Numbered from the stretch's first letter, positions 17,258 through 26,115 are shown. The stretch: DNA of 59,034 bases from Candidatus Adiutrix sp. (GCA_031263565.1 JAISFR010000019.1:1-59034), one strand, 5' to 3'. Notes: generated from the letters alone by a model not told the origin. Numbers and translations are program-made.

Positions 17258-17749
17258 CTATTCGCTGAAACTCCACTTGACGGCCTTGCCGCCGGGGACG
17301 GACTGGACGATGACCTCCAGCCCGTCTTTCTGAAATCGGGCCAGTGCCTCCAGGTCCCGCCGAGAGGCGTAGAAAGAGTCGGCCAGCCGCAAGTCCCGCT
17401 CCGGGCTCCGACAGGCCTGGTTGCCCAGATTCAGGCGCTTGAGCCGCAGCCCGGCGGCGACGGCCTTCAGGGCGTCCTCAAGATTCTTGAAGAGCAGCAT
17501 CACCCGGCAACCCTGAAGATCATCACGGCCAATGATTTCTGGCAGTTTATCCGGGGGGCAGAAAACAGTCCGCCGAATTTCCGGCGGCAGGCCCATCGTC
17601 ATGACTTTCTGGGCCCAGGCGTCCCCCGCGCTGTCGTAATCGGAGACCACTATGGCGTCTACGCCCAGGTAGGGCACCCAGGCCGCCGAAACCTGGCCAT
17701 GTATCAATTTCTGGTCGACTCTAGTCCAAATCAGGGTCACGGATATCAT
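17258..17749 (-). CDS. Mannose-type PTS component IIB
   Basis: A 163-residue cytosolic phosphocarrier. The phospho-histidine is H17 in KLIHGQVSAAW, the EIIB-Man signature (RIDDRLIHGQV in typical members; here RVDQKLIHGQV). It accepts phosphate from IIA and would pass it to the sugar. It starts at ATG 17749, 42 bases after the IIA gene, and precedes IIC by 4 bases. Confidence 0.9.
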   Translation of the reverse strand: MISVTLIWTRVDQKLIHGQVSAAWVPYLGVDAIVVSDYDSAGDAWAQKVMTMGLPPEIRRTVFCPPDKLPEIIGRDDLQGCRVMLLFKNLEDALKAVAAGLRLKRLNLGNQACRSPERDLRLADSFYASRRDLEALARFQKDGLEVIVQSVPGGKAVKWSFSE

Positions 17750-17791
17750 TCCCGGGGTCGCTGGGGACCCGCTCAGTCCAAATAGTTGAGA

Positions 17792-18208
17792 TCAATTCTT
17801 CTGGGGCGGGGAACCGCCGAGAAGTTCCCCGGCCGCGTTTATGCTGCGGCGGGCATATTCGCCGATGGTCTGGGCGGCCTCGGCCAGGCTCGTTTTGTCG
17901 CGGATCTGAACGGCCTTGATCAGCATCGGCAGATTCACGCCGCTTAAGACCTCCACCCGGCCTTCCTCCAGAAAGGAAAGGCTGATGTTGGAGGGTGTGC
18001 CGCCGAACATGTCGGTCAGTATCAGCACTCCCTGGCCGCGCTCCACCCCGCCGATGGCCTCGCCGACGGCCTCGCGGATGGCCTCGGGCCCCCGGCCGCT
18101 GTCCACGGAGACCGTGGCGCAGGCTTCCAGGCCGCCGACAATGAACTCGGCGGTCTTCAGCAGTTCCTGGGCCAGATTGGCGTGGCTGACGATGACGATT
18201 CCAATCAT
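17792..18208 (-). CDS. Mannose-type PTS component IIA
   Basis: A 138-residue EIIA-Man domain with the active histidine H9 in IVIVSHANLAQEL and the conserved LTDMFGGTPSN. It receives phosphate from HPr and passes it to IIB. A free-standing IIA after rapZ is common in proteobacterial nitrogen-PTS clusters and often regulatory. It lies 9 bases after rapZ. No EI or HPr gene is in the window. Confidence 0.92.
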   Translation of the reverse strand: MIGIVIVSHANLAQELLKTAEFIVGGLEACATVSVDSGRGPEAIREAVGEAIGGVERGQGVLILTDMFGGTPSNISLSFLEEGRVEVLSGVNLPMLIKAVQIRDKTSLAEAAQTIGEYARRSINAAGELLGGSPPQKN

Positions 18209-18217
18209 GGGGGCCCC

Positions 18218-19084
18218 CTAAACAATATCGCGATGCCGCAGGTTGACCGGCCCGCCGGACAATTCTTTCAGGGCGGTCCAGAGAAAGCCGGCCACGGCCA
18301 CGCTGCGATGCTGACCGCCGGTGCAGCCGACGGCGATGGTCAGATAAGACTTGCCCTCCTTCTGATACAGGGGCAGAAGGTAGGTCAAAAGGTCGATGAA
18401 ACGGTCCAGAAAGCCGCGCGTTTCCGGGGCCGCCAGCACATAGTCGATAACCGCCCGGTCCCGGCCGTCGAGGTTGCGCAGTTCGTCGAGGTAAAAGGGA
18501 TTGGGCAGAAAGCGCACGTCGACCATCAGGTCGGCCTCCGGGGGGAGGCCGTTTTTAAAGCCGAAGGACAGGACCTCCACGCTCATCAGTCGCTCGGCGG
18601 CCTGGCCGAAGCGGGCCATAACCTTTTCCCTCAGGGCCGGGGCTTTCAGGTCGCTGGTCTCGATGACTTCGTCGGCCGCCAGGCGCAGAGGCCCCAACTG
18701 CTCCTTTTCAGCCCGGATGGCCGACAGAATGTCGCCGTGAGGGGCCAGGTGGTGAGGCCGACGGGTCTCTGAAAAGCGCTTGACCAGCACCTCTTCGTCA
18801 GCCTCGAAAAAAGCCAGGACCAGTTCATAGCCCATCTCCCGGGCTTCCTTGAAAATCGGGGAAAAATTCCGGCCGAGTTCCGGATCCCGGGCGTCCATGC
18901 CCACCGCCAGGCGGATAAAGCCGCCGCTCTCCTTGCGGATGGCCAGAAACTTGGGCAGCAGCACCAGCGGCAGGTTGTCGATGGTCAGGTAGCCGATGTC
19001 TTCCAGGGCTTTGAGGGCCGTGGATTTCCCCGAGCCGGAGAGGCCGGTGATAATGAGAAGTCGGCCGTGGCACTGAGTAATCAT
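18218..19084 (-). CDS. rapZ: RNase adapter/nucleotide-binding protein RapZ
   Basis: A 288-residue P-loop protein. Walker A is GLSGSGKS (14-21), and the C-terminal domain carries the family block VGCTGGQHRSVAVAGFL. In E. coli RapZ delivers the small RNA GlmZ to RNase E and senses glucosamine-6-phosphate; in other bacteria its RNA target is unknown. It lies between ptsN and PTS IIA as in many proteobacteria. The ATG at 19084 gives the usual length. Confidence 0.95.
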   Translation of the reverse strand: MITQCHGRLLIITGLSGSGKSTALKALEDIGYLTIDNLPLVLLPKFLAIRKESGGFIRLAVGMDARDPELGRNFSPIFKEAREMGYELVLAFFEADEEVLVKRFSETRRPHHLAPHGDILSAIRAEKEQLGPLRLAADEVIETSDLKAPALREKVMARFGQAAERLMSVEVLSFGFKNGLPPEADLMVDVRFLPNPFYLDELRNLDGRDRAVIDYVLAAPETRGFLDRFIDLLTYLLPLYQKEGKSYLTIAVGCTGGQHRSVAVAGFLWTALKELSGGPVNLRHRDIV

Positions 19085-19165
19085 GTCAAGAGGCCCCCTG
19101 GTGATAACCGTTAAACTCCGATGAAAGGAACCGTTTGTTCATTGCCAGGCGGTCAGATTCAGGCC

Positions 19166-19618
19166 CTAAGCCCTGGCGGCCAAGAAGGCATAGGCTTCGG
19201 ACGGGCTCCGGACGGCCAGAAGCTCTTCCACCGCCTCCCGGGATTTGAAAAGCCCGCCCAGACGGGCCAGGATCTGCAGGTGCTCCCGGCCGTCACCCTC
19301 CAGGGGACTGAGTATGAGAACGATGATCCGCACCGGCCGGCCGTCGAGACTGTCAAATTCGATGCCCGGCCCGGCCAGGGCCAGGGTCAAAACAGGCCGC
19401 GACAATCCGGCGCTTTTGCCGTGCGGGAGGGCCACTTCGCCACCCAGGCCGGTGGAGCCCGAAGCCTCGCGGTCCAGAACCACTTTCAGCACCTCGGCAT
19501 AGGACAGGGCGTGCCGCCCGGCCACAAAACGGCACAGGGCCTTCAGGGCCTCCATTTTACCGGAGGCCTGAAAGTTCAACAGAATGTCGCTTTCCCCGAT
19601 ATAGTCGGTCAGCGCCAT
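19166..19618 (-). CDS. ptsN: Nitrogen-regulatory PTS IIA protein
   Basis: A 150-residue EIIA-Ntr/fructose-type domain. The phospho-histidine is H66 in VALPHGKSAGL, and STGLGGEVALPHG is the family signature. It is a cytosolic regulator that is phosphorylated by the PTS and controls nitrogen, potassium or carbon responses. It sits 77 bases after hpf and 81 before rapZ, the conserved order. Its partner rpoN is missing upstream of hpf. Confidence 0.93.
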   Translation of the reverse strand: MALTDYIGESDILLNFQASGKMEALKALCRFVAGRHALSYAEVLKVVLDREASGSTGLGGEVALPHGKSAGLSRPVLTLALAGPGIEFDSLDGRPVRIIVLILSPLEGDGREHLQILARLGGLFKSREAVEELLAVRSPSEAYAFLAARA

Positions 19619-19695
19619 AGGGCTCTCCTCAATGGCCCTTTGATTTCCGGGCCGCGGCCGCGGAAATCAAATTGCGCGGCGAAACCCGGCCGATC

Positions 19696-20250
19696 TCAGT
19701 GATTGATGGTTATCAGTTCCAATTGGCCGCCCTGAGCCTGACGCAAAATGGAAAGACGCTCGTTTTCACGGTTGATGAAGATGATCTGCGGGCTGCTGCC
19801 GGCCGCCAACTGGGCGCCGGCCTCTTCCGGGCTCATGGAGTCCGGGGTCACGGTCAGGCTGCGATCGACGCGGAAGCCCTCCTCAAAATCATCGGCCTCA
19901 AAGTCGTCTTCGGCCGGCGCGCCGGCCCCGGCCTGACGCAGCGTGCGTTTGGCGTTGCCGCCCTTGTGGGTTTTAAGTTTTTCCCGGTGCCTCTTAATCT
20001 GTTTTTCCAATTTGTCGACCACCATGTCGATGGCCGAATACATATCTTCGGTTTCTTCTTCCGCCTTTATTTTCAATCCGTCACTGGAGATCAGAATTTC
20101 AGCCCTATGTCGAAATTTTTCCACGGTCATGACCACTTCGGCGTCAATGACCGCGTCAAGATATTTTTCCAGGCGCAAAAGCTTGTCATGGCCGTATTCT
20201 TTAAGATTCTCAGATGGGTCCATGTGCCTGAAAGTGACTGAATACTGCAT
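19696..20250 (-). CDS. hpf: Ribosome hibernation promoting factor, long form
   Basis: A 184-residue protein. Residues 1-100 form the ribosome-binding HPF/RaiA domain (VTFRHMDPSENLKEY...DMYSAIDMVVDKLEKQIKRH); residues 125-184 form the dimerisation domain (PEEAGAQLAAGSSPQIIFINR), linked by an acidic stretch. The long form drives 100S ribosome dimers in stationary phase. A ribosome site ggaggaa precedes the ATG. It is the first gene of the long minus-strand run and has an inverted repeat upstream (20322-20348). Confidence 0.93.
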   Translation of the reverse strand: MQYSVTFRHMDPSENLKEYGHDKLLRLEKYLDAVIDAEVVMTVEKFRHRAEILISSDGLKIKAEEETEDMYSAIDMVVDKLEKQIKRHREKLKTHKGGNAKRTLRQAGAGAPAEDDFEADDFEEGFRVDRSLTVTPDSMSPEEAGAQLAAGSSPQIIFINRENERLSILRQAQGGQLELITINH

Positions 20251-20321
20251 AGGCTTCCTCCGGCCGCGGTGGCGGCTAATTTTCAGTGGTCAGGTAGATG
20301 ATAAGGGCGATCGGCATTTTT

Positions 20322-20348
20322 AGGCTGATATTAAAAACATATTAGCCT
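20322..20348. promoter_or_regulatory. Inverted repeat upstream of hpf
   Basis: Arms aggctgatat (20322-20331) and atattagcct (20339-20348) match at 9 of 10 positions around a 7-base AT loop, about 70-100 bases upstream of the hpf start. There is no U-tract, so an operator or 5' leader hairpin is more likely than a terminator. Confidence 0.35.
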
Positions 20349-20473
20349 TTATATCAGTTTAACAGAAATGAATTTCAAATCAACCCCCTTTTAAAGGGCG
20401 CCGGCCCCGGGCTTCCATTACTGTTCGCTTCTCCAGTGATATATAAATTATAGCATATTTGATAAAACAAAAC

Positions 20474-20554
20474 ACTATTAGCTGCTAGTTCATGCTATTT
20501 TGCTAAAAAAATACTATTAGTGCTAATTTTCGCTTGTATAACACTACAGAGTGT
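20474..20554. promoter_or_regulatory. Direct and inverted repeats upstream of cheD
   Basis: The sequence actattagctgctagtt (20474-20490) recurs as actattagtgctaatt (20513-20528), and a perfect 5-bp inverted repeat acact-acag-agtgt follows at 20541-20554. All lie in the AT-rich gap between hpf and cheD, which otherwise contains no gene. They may be binding sites for a regulator of cheD; a TATAAC near 20537 could be a -10 box. Confidence 0.35.
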
Positions 20555-20602
20555 GGTATATCTCTTTAGCGTAATCCAGTTCTGGTGGGGGGACCTCAAA
20601 TA

Positions 20603-21121
20603 ATGAACAACAATCAGGCGATGGAAGTATATCGTTACCACCTGGAGCCCGGGGGCGTCTTCGCCTGCGGCGAACCGGCTATGGTCTCCGCCGTCCTGGG
20701 CACCTGCGTGGCCGTCTGTCTTCATGACCGCCGTCTGAAGATCGGGGGCATGAATCATTTCCTCTACCCCAAACCCAAGACCTTCGGGCGGCCCACAGCC
20801 CAGTACGCCACGGTTTCCCTGCCGGCCCTGATCAGGATGCTTCAGAAACAGGGCAGCCGACTGGAAGACCTGGAGGCTCAGATTTTCGGCGGGGGCGAGC
20901 ATGTCGGGATCATCGGCAGCGACCGGCTGGGTGAAAAAAACGTCAAGATGGCCCGCAAACTTTTGAAGAAAAACGGCATCCGGGTGGTTTCCGAAGACGT
21001 CGGCGGACTTAAGGGCCGCCGCCTCATATTCCACACCGGCACCAACGAGGCCCTGGTCATGAAGACCCACCGCATCCGGCGCGGCGACTATTACCCCTAT
21101 CGCCAGCGGATCGGCGCCTGA
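20603..21121 (+). CDS. cheD: Chemoreceptor glutamine deamidase CheD
   Basis: A 172-residue cytosolic enzyme that deamidates or demethylates chemoreceptor glutamines. The catalytic Cys and His are C35 (LGTCVAVCL) and H52 (GGMNHFLYP), 17 apart as in known CheD; the upstream Thr position is Ser29. The ATG at 20603 follows a ggggggacc ribosome site; a frame open from 20585 is not needed. It stands alone, without cheC or cheY, ahead of a flavin reductase gene, but in a genome region with flagellar genes. Confidence 0.93.
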   Translation: MNNNQAMEVYRYHLEPGGVFACGEPAMVSAVLGTCVAVCLHDRRLKIGGMNHFLYPKPKTFGRPTAQYATVSLPALIRMLQKQGSRLEDLEAQIFGGGEHVGIIGSDRLGEKNVKMARKLLKKNGIRVVSEDVGGLKGRRLIFHTGTNEALVMKTHRIRRGDYYPYRQRIGA

Positions 21122-21151
21122 AAAAATATTATAATGCCAAGGAGGATCGCG

Positions 21152-21721
21152 ATGAAAGAATCTCTGGGCGCCCAGACCATGTCCTTCCCCCTGCCGGCCT
21201 ATCTGGTCGGCAGCTACGACGAAAACGGAAAGGCCAACCTGATGACCGCCGCCTGGGGCGGCATCGTCTGTTCCACACCGCCCTGTCTGGCCGTGGCCAT
21301 CCAGCCTTCCCGCCTGACTCACCCGTCAATCGTCAAAAACAAGGCCTTCACCGTCGGCATACCCAATTCCCGCCTGGCCGAGGCTGTGGACTACGCCGGC
21401 CTGGTCTCCGGGCGAAAACACGACAAATTCGCCGCAACCGGCCTGACCCCGGTCAAAAGCCAACTGGTCAACGCCCCCTCCGCCGACGATGGCCCGGTGA
21501 TCCTGGAATGTGAACTTTACCAGTCCCTGGAACTGGGCAGCCACACCTTGTTCGTCGGCCGCATCGTCGACGTCAAGGCCGAGGTCGGGCTCAAGACCGA
21601 CAGCGGCGCGCTTGACCTGTCCAAAGTCGATCCGCTGATCTTCAATTGCGGCGGAGACTACCGCCAGGTCGGCCCGGCGGTAGGCCAGGCCTTCTCAATC
21701 GGCAAAAACCTGAAAGCGTGA
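21152..21721 (+). CDS. Flavin reductase-like FMN-binding protein
   Basis: A 189-residue protein of the flavin reductase/ferric-chelate reductase-like split-barrel family, with LVGSYDENGKANLMTAAW and CLAVAIQPSRLTH at the FMN-binding site. Such proteins in anaerobes transfer electrons from NAD(P)H or partner proteins through FMN, and their partners are often unknown. The ATG at 21152 has a perfect aaggagga ribosome site eight bases upstream. It lies 30 bases after cheD and 9 before a small unknown gene. Confidence 0.85.
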   Translation: MKESLGAQTMSFPLPAYLVGSYDENGKANLMTAAWGGIVCSTPPCLAVAIQPSRLTHPSIVKNKAFTVGIPNSRLAEAVDYAGLVSGRKHDKFAATGLTPVKSQLVNAPSADDGPVILECELYQSLELGSHTLFVGRIVDVKAEVGLKTDSGALDLSKVDPLIFNCGGDYRQVGPAVGQAFSIGKNLKA

Positions 21722-21730
21722 GGCCTGACC

Positions 21731-22096
21731 ATGACCAAGCCGGCCGACAGGCTCAAATGGTTCGAGGCGGCCTTGCAGGAAAAACACCCCGGCGCTTCGC
21801 TGGAGGATTTGAGCCAGTCCCTGCGCCTCGATTCCGACCTCTTTAAACAGCATATCAGCCAGGGCACGGAACCCGGGGCCATGGCCGGAAGCGTCATCAA
21901 GGGCCTTTTAGGCTGTTCCATAAATGAGTTTGTGGAAAACGGCCGGTCCCTCTGCGGCGACGAAGAGCCGGGCCGGCCGGGGTCTTCGGCGGCCTCGGAA
22001 ATCGCGGCCTGGCTGGACCGGGCCCGTTCGGTTCTGGAAGCCGGCGGCGAAAAGGCCGAAACCCTCAAAGGAATTCTCAAACTGATGAAGCCTTGA
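21731..22096 (+). CDS. Small unknown protein, possible helix-turn-helix
   Basis: A 121-residue cytosolic protein that I do not recognise. The first 70 residues (SLEDLSQSLRLDSDLFKQHI) are helical and could form a repressor-like helix-turn-helix; the C-terminal half is helical with no motif. It is 9 bases behind the flavin reductase gene in the same operon and converges with gltX, 6 bases between the stops. No membrane segment or signal peptide is present. Confidence 0.6.
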   Translation: MTKPADRLKWFEAALQEKHPGASLEDLSQSLRLDSDLFKQHISQGTEPGAMAGSVIKGLLGCSINEFVENGRSLCGDEEPGRPGSSAASEIAAWLDRARSVLEAGGEKAETLKGILKLMKP

Positions 22097-22102
22097 TTCC
22101 CC

Positions 22103-23485
22103 TCAGTCGGCCAGGGCCGCGTCGATGCGGGCCAGGGTCTTTTCCGGGCCCAGGATTTCCATTATCTCGAACAGGCCCGGGCTGGCGGTCCGGCCGGTCA
22201 GGGCCACGCGCAGGGGCTGGGCGACGGCCCCCAGCTTGACGCCTTTCTCCCCGGCCAGACGGCGCAGAAGATCCTCGAAGTCCCGCGCGCTGGCGATGCG
22301 GCTGACCGGCTCTTTCATTTCCAGAAGAAGCCGGCGGTTTTCGGGAGTCAGGACCTGGCTCACGGCCTTGGGGTCCAGCGGCGGGGGGTCCTGGAAATAG
22401 AATTCGGCCTTGTCGGCCATCTCCGCCAGGGTCTTGCCCCGCTCGCGGACGGTTAAGGTGATTTTCAGCCAAATCTCGTCTGAGGGGCGGGCATAGCCCC
22501 GCTTTTCCAAAAAGGGCCAGAAGAGTTCGGCCAGTTCGGCGGGGGCGGTCTCCTTTATGTAGTGGCTGTTGAGCCAGTCCAGCTTTTCAGGGTTGAAGAC
22601 CCCGGCCGAGCGGCCCACGTGGGCGAGATCGAAAAAGTCCTTCATCTCCTCCAGGCTGAATATCTCCTGATCGCCGTGAGACCAGCCCAGGCGGGCCAGG
22701 TAATTGTTCAGGGCCTGAGGGAGGTAGCCCATTTCCCTGTAGGCCATGACCGAGGTGGCCCCGTGGCGTTTGGAGAGCCGGGTCTTGTCGGCCCCCAGAA
22801 TCATGGGCACATGGGCAAATAAAGGCGTCGGAACCCCCAGGGCCTGGTAGAGCAATATCTGCCGGGGAGTGTTGTTGACGTGGTCGTCGCCCCGGATGAT
22901 GTGGGTGATGTTCATGCTCACGTCGTCGACCACCACGGCCAGGTTGTAGGTGGGCTGGCCGTCGCTGCGGAGGATGATCAGATCGTCCAGCTCGCGGTTG
23001 TCGAAGACCACCGGGCCCTTGATCAGGTCGTTCCAGCCGGTCTCCCCCTCTTCCGGTCCTTTGAAACGCACCACCGCCCCGGGCGCCGGCCCCAGGTTCC
23101 GGTCCCGGCAGAGGCCGTCGTATTTGGGCTTGCCGCCGGCGGTCAGGGCCTTCTGGCGGCGCTCCTCGAGTTCCTCGGGTTTGCAGCGGCACCAGTAGGC
23201 CCGGCCGTCGGCCAGGAGCTTATCGATATATTCCCGGTGCAGCGGCAGCCGCCGGCTCTGGTAGACCGGCTGGCCGTCCCAGTCCAGCTTCAGCCAGGTC
23301 ATGGCCGAGAGGATGGCCCGGGTGAATTCCCCGGTGGAGCGCAGGGCGTCGGTGTCTTCAATGCGCAGAACGAAACGGCCGCCGAGCTTGCGGGCCAGGA
23401 GCCAGTTGAACAGGGCCGTGCGGGCGCCGCCGATGTGGAGGTGCCCCGTGGGGCTGGGGGCGAAACGGGTGACGATCTGGGACAT
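22103..23485 (-). CDS. gltX: Glutamyl-tRNA synthetase
   Basis: A 460-residue class I aminoacyl-tRNA synthetase. The HIGH motif is in PSPTGHLHIGGAR (11-23) and the KMSKS-like motif is DKTRLSKRHG, which binds ATP. The C-terminal anticodon-binding domain is present and the length is standard. The ATG is at 23485. It follows the aminotransferase gene after a 124-base gap in which I see no terminator. It charges tRNA-Glu in the cytosol and may also serve tRNA-Gln if a transamidation route is used. Confidence 0.96.
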   Translation of the reverse strand: MSQIVTRFAPSPTGHLHIGGARTALFNWLLARKLGGRFVLRIEDTDALRSTGEFTRAILSAMTWLKLDWDGQPVYQSRRLPLHREYIDKLLADGRAYWCRCKPEELEERRQKALTAGGKPKYDGLCRDRNLGPAPGAVVRFKGPEEGETGWNDLIKGPVVFDNRELDDLIILRSDGQPTYNLAVVVDDVSMNITHIIRGDDHVNNTPRQILLYQALGVPTPLFAHVPMILGADKTRLSKRHGATSVMAYREMGYLPQALNNYLARLGWSHGDQEIFSLEEMKDFFDLAHVGRSAGVFNPEKLDWLNSHYIKETAPAELAELFWPFLEKRGYARPSDEIWLKITLTVRERGKTLAEMADKAEFYFQDPPPLDPKAVSQVLTPENRRLLLEMKEPVSRIASARDFEDLLRRLAGEKGVKLGAVAQPLRVALTGRTASPGLFEIMEILGPEKTLARIDAALAD

Positions 23486-23609
23486 TTTGTTCTCTTTCGG
23501 GGAGGCGCTAATTGGGCGGCTTAGGGCTTCATAACCCTTACGCCGAATTTTTTAAGATAGCACAGTCAAATCCGGCCCGCAATCCCCCCATCGGCCGCCG
23601 GGGCGGGGA

Positions 23610-24884
23610 TCATCTCCGATATTTCTTCAGCAAGGCGGCCAGGATCTCGGCGGCCCGCGCGATCCGTTCCGGGCTGTGGGCCGGGGCCAGGGGCAGATTG
23701 ATCAGATTTTTGAAGAAATTCTCCGCCTCGGGAAAAGAACCTTCCCCGTAGCCCAGCGCCTGGCGGTAATAGCTGTGGTAATGAAGCGGGATAAAGAGCA
23801 CGCTGCTGCCGATCCGATGATCCCGCAGGATCTCGATGAATTCGTCGCGGCTTTTGCTCAGGGCCCCGGGCTTCAGGCGAAGGGGGTAGAGATGCCAGGC
23901 CGATTCCACCCCGGGCCGGGGCTCCGGCCGGGTCACCAAATCATCCAGCCCTTCCAGGGCTTCGTTATAAGCCGCCGCGTGTTCCGCCCGCCGCCGGTTG
24001 AAGTCCGTCAGCCTGGCCAGTTGGTGAAGGCCCAGGGCGGCCTGGAGATCGGTGAAATTGTATTTGAAGCCCAGTTCGGCCACATCGTAGACCCAGGTGC
24101 CGCGGGGCGCGTAGCGGCCCCAGATGCGGCGGCTGTCGGAGATGCCGTACATGGACAGCACCCGGGCCTTGTCCAGCAGTTCGGGCTCGGTGGCCGTCAG
24201 ATAGCCGCCCTCGCCGGTGGCCAGATTCTTGGTGGCGTAAAAAGAAAAGGCGCACAGGCCCCGCGACCCTTCCGCCCGGGCCGCTTTCAGATCCGGGTGG
24301 CCGAGGTAAAGTCCCCGGTACCTGGCCCCGATGGCGTGGGCCGCGTCTTCCAGGATATCCAGCCTGAATTCCTCGGCCAGAGCCCAGAAAGCTTCCAGAT
24401 CCGCCGGGTGGCCGCCGTAGTGCACCGGCAGGAGGGTGCCGATCAGGTCGCCCGTCCGGCCGTGCCGGGGCCGTCCGTCCGGCCCGGGGGCGCATTCTTC
24501 GCTGAAGAAACGGCGGACCTCGCCGGGGTCCAGATTGCCGGTGGCCGGGTCAATATCCGCGAAATAGGGTCTGGCCCCCAGATAGCAGACCGCGTGAGCG
24601 GTCGAGGCAAAGGTCAGGGGCGTGGTCAGCACCCCCTGTCCCGGTCCGACCCCCAGCACTTTCAGGCCCAGATGCAGGGCCGCCGTGCAGGAGCTGACGG
24701 CCAGCCCCCGGCCCGAGCCCAGGAAAGCGGCCAGTTCCTGTTCAAAGCGTTCGGCCCGGGGCCCGGTGGTCAGCCAGCCGGACCTGACGGCGGCCAGGAT
24801 TTCGGCCTCTTCCTCCCGGCCCATCAGGGGCGGGGCAAAGGCCAGAAACTGATCCAGAGCTTTGATATCTTCCCCGGCCGTCAT
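23610..24884 (-). CDS. DegT/DnrJ/EryC1 sugar aminotransferase
   Basis: A 424-residue PLP enzyme. The PLP lysine is in FSFYATKNLATGEGG, and the cofactor loop is ILEDAAHAIGA. It resembles PseC/ArnB aminotransferases that aminate 4-keto UDP- or dTDP-sugars, but carries an insertion around ECAPGPDGRPRHGRTGD. The ATG at 24884 is chosen because ggaggaa lies 8 bases upstream; an earlier ATG at 24908 overlaps the epimerase stop (ATGA). It follows the epimerase in one operon, so the pair likely builds an amino sugar for the cell surface. Confidence 0.85.
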   Translation of the reverse strand: MTAGEDIKALDQFLAFAPPLMGREEEAEILAAVRSGWLTTGPRAERFEQELAAFLGSGRGLAVSSCTAALHLGLKVLGVGPGQGVLTTPLTFASTAHAVCYLGARPYFADIDPATGNLDPGEVRRFFSEECAPGPDGRPRHGRTGDLIGTLLPVHYGGHPADLEAFWALAEEFRLDILEDAAHAIGARYRGLYLGHPDLKAARAEGSRGLCAFSFYATKNLATGEGGYLTATEPELLDKARVLSMYGISDSRRIWGRYAPRGTWVYDVAELGFKYNFTDLQAALGLHQLARLTDFNRRRAEHAAAYNEALEGLDDLVTRPEPRPGVESAWHLYPLRLKPGALSKSRDEFIEILRDHRIGSSVLFIPLHYHSYYRQALGYGEGSFPEAENFFKNLINLPLAPAHSPERIARAAEILAALLKKYRR

Positions 24885-24904
24885 GGCCTGTTCCTCCGGC
24901 CGCT

Positions 24905-25870
24905 TCATGAATTGCGGTAATGAGCCGCGTAGGGCTCGCCCAGGCGGCCGCTCAAGAGGGCGTCCCGGATTTCGGCGACGCCGTCGGCCGGCTCCAGTTC
25001 GGGGGTGAAGCGGAGGACGCGGCTGATTTTGTCGAAACAGACATGGTAGTCCCTGAGGTCCGGGGGCTGGGGCACGGTTTCTATTTTGGCGCCGGGGATG
25101 ACCTGGCGGAGAATCCGGGCCAGGTCTTTGAACTGCACATTCTGTTGGTTGGAGCCTACATTGAAGATCTGGCCGGAGACCAGTTCCCCGGGGGCCGTGA
25201 GCGCCAGGGCGAAGGCCCGGGCCGCGTCGCTCACGTGAAGCAGGGGCCGCCACTGTTCGCCGCTGAAAATTTTGGCGCCCGCCCCGAGCACGGCTTCCCG
25301 GGTCAGAAGGTTAATGACCAGATCAAAGCGCATGCGGGGGGCCAGGCCGTAGAGGGTGGCCAGGCGGAGGACGACCGGATGGAATTTTTCCGGCCGGGGC
25401 ATTTTCAGAAATTCGTCCTCAACTTTGGCTTTCAGCTCGGCATAGAGGGAAATGGGTTTCAGCGGGGCCTCCTCGCTCAGGAAGACCTCTTCCTGGGCCC
25501 CGTAGCAGGAATCGGTGGAACTGAAGATCAGGCGGCTGAGGCCGAAACAGGCGGCGGCCTTCATCAGGTTCAGGGTGGCCAGGTAGTTGACGGAGACGGT
25601 CTCCAGGGGGTCGCGGTCGCAGGCCGCCTCGCCCACCAGAGCGGCCAGGACTACGGCGGCTTCCCGCCCCTGAAGGGCTTCGGCCACGGCCCCGATGTCC
25701 CGGATATCGCCCTGGATGAAAGCATAGCCGGGGCGCCCGCGGAGGGGCTCCACCGCCGCGGGGCCGAAGGAGAGCCGGTCGAAAACCGTGACCTGATGGC
25801 CCTGCGCCAGCAGCAGGGGGGCCAAAGCGCCGCCCAGATAGCCCCCGCCGCCGAAAATGATGATTTTCAT
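24905..25870 (-). CDS. NAD-dependent sugar epimerase/dehydratase
   Basis: A 321-residue extended SDR protein. The NAD motif is GGGGYLGG (7-14), and the active-site pattern is SSTDSCYG with YAELK as the YxxxK. These enzymes epimerise or dehydrate nucleotide sugars; the exact reaction is not clear. The start at 25870 gives MKIIIFGGGGYLGG. It is the first gene of the epimerase, aminotransferase, gltX run. Confidence 0.87.
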   Translation of the reverse strand: MKIIIFGGGGYLGGALAPLLLAQGHQVTVFDRLSFGPAAVEPLRGRPGYAFIQGDIRDIGAVAEALQGREAAVVLAALVGEAACDRDPLETVSVNYLATLNLMKAAACFGLSRLIFSSTDSCYGAQEEVFLSEEAPLKPISLYAELKAKVEDEFLKMPRPEKFHPVVLRLATLYGLAPRMRFDLVINLLTREAVLGAGAKIFSGEQWRPLLHVSDAARAFALALTAPGELVSGQIFNVGSNQQNVQFKDLARILRQVIPGAKIETVPQPPDLRDYHVCFDKISRVLRFTPELEPADGVAEIRDALLSGRLGEPYAAHYRNS

Positions 25871-26099
25871 TTTTTCCTGCCTGCCGTTTAAACTGATTGG
25901 ACGCTTTAAAAACAGCCCTGGGGGGATTATAGGTCAAAAGGCCGCGGCGCGCAATTTATTAAGAAGACTATCAAGCCCAAAATATAGGGCCGGATTTCCG
26001 TTACTCTACTTTATATAGCAACATTACTTTAAATATGATATGATTAAAAGGGTATTTTTACCGGCCGCCGAGCTTTTGGCTCCCGGACCTTCTAATAAC

Positions 26100-26115
26100 A
26101 GGCATGACAATTGCA
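26100..26115 (+). promoter_or_regulatory. Sigma-54 promoter of the flagellar operon
   Basis: The sequence aggcatgacaattgca has GG (26101-26102) and GC (26113-26114) with exactly ten bases between them, matching the -24/-12 consensus TGGCACG-N4-TTGC except at two positions. Transcription would begin near 26126, 66 bases before the motA ATG. Upstream of it the gap from 25871 contains no gene. An activator such as the NtrX-like or FhlA-like proteins in this window would be needed. Confidence 0.75.

Noticed and set aside
20322-20348. Terminator for the hpf region
   Set aside because: The hairpin is AT-rich and has no U-tract in either direction; operator or leader structure is more likely.
23555-23585. 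GG-N10-GC spacing on the minus strand before gltX
   Set aside because: Only the two dinucleotides fit; the surrounding bases do not match TGGCAC or TTGC, so I do not call a sigma-54 promoter.
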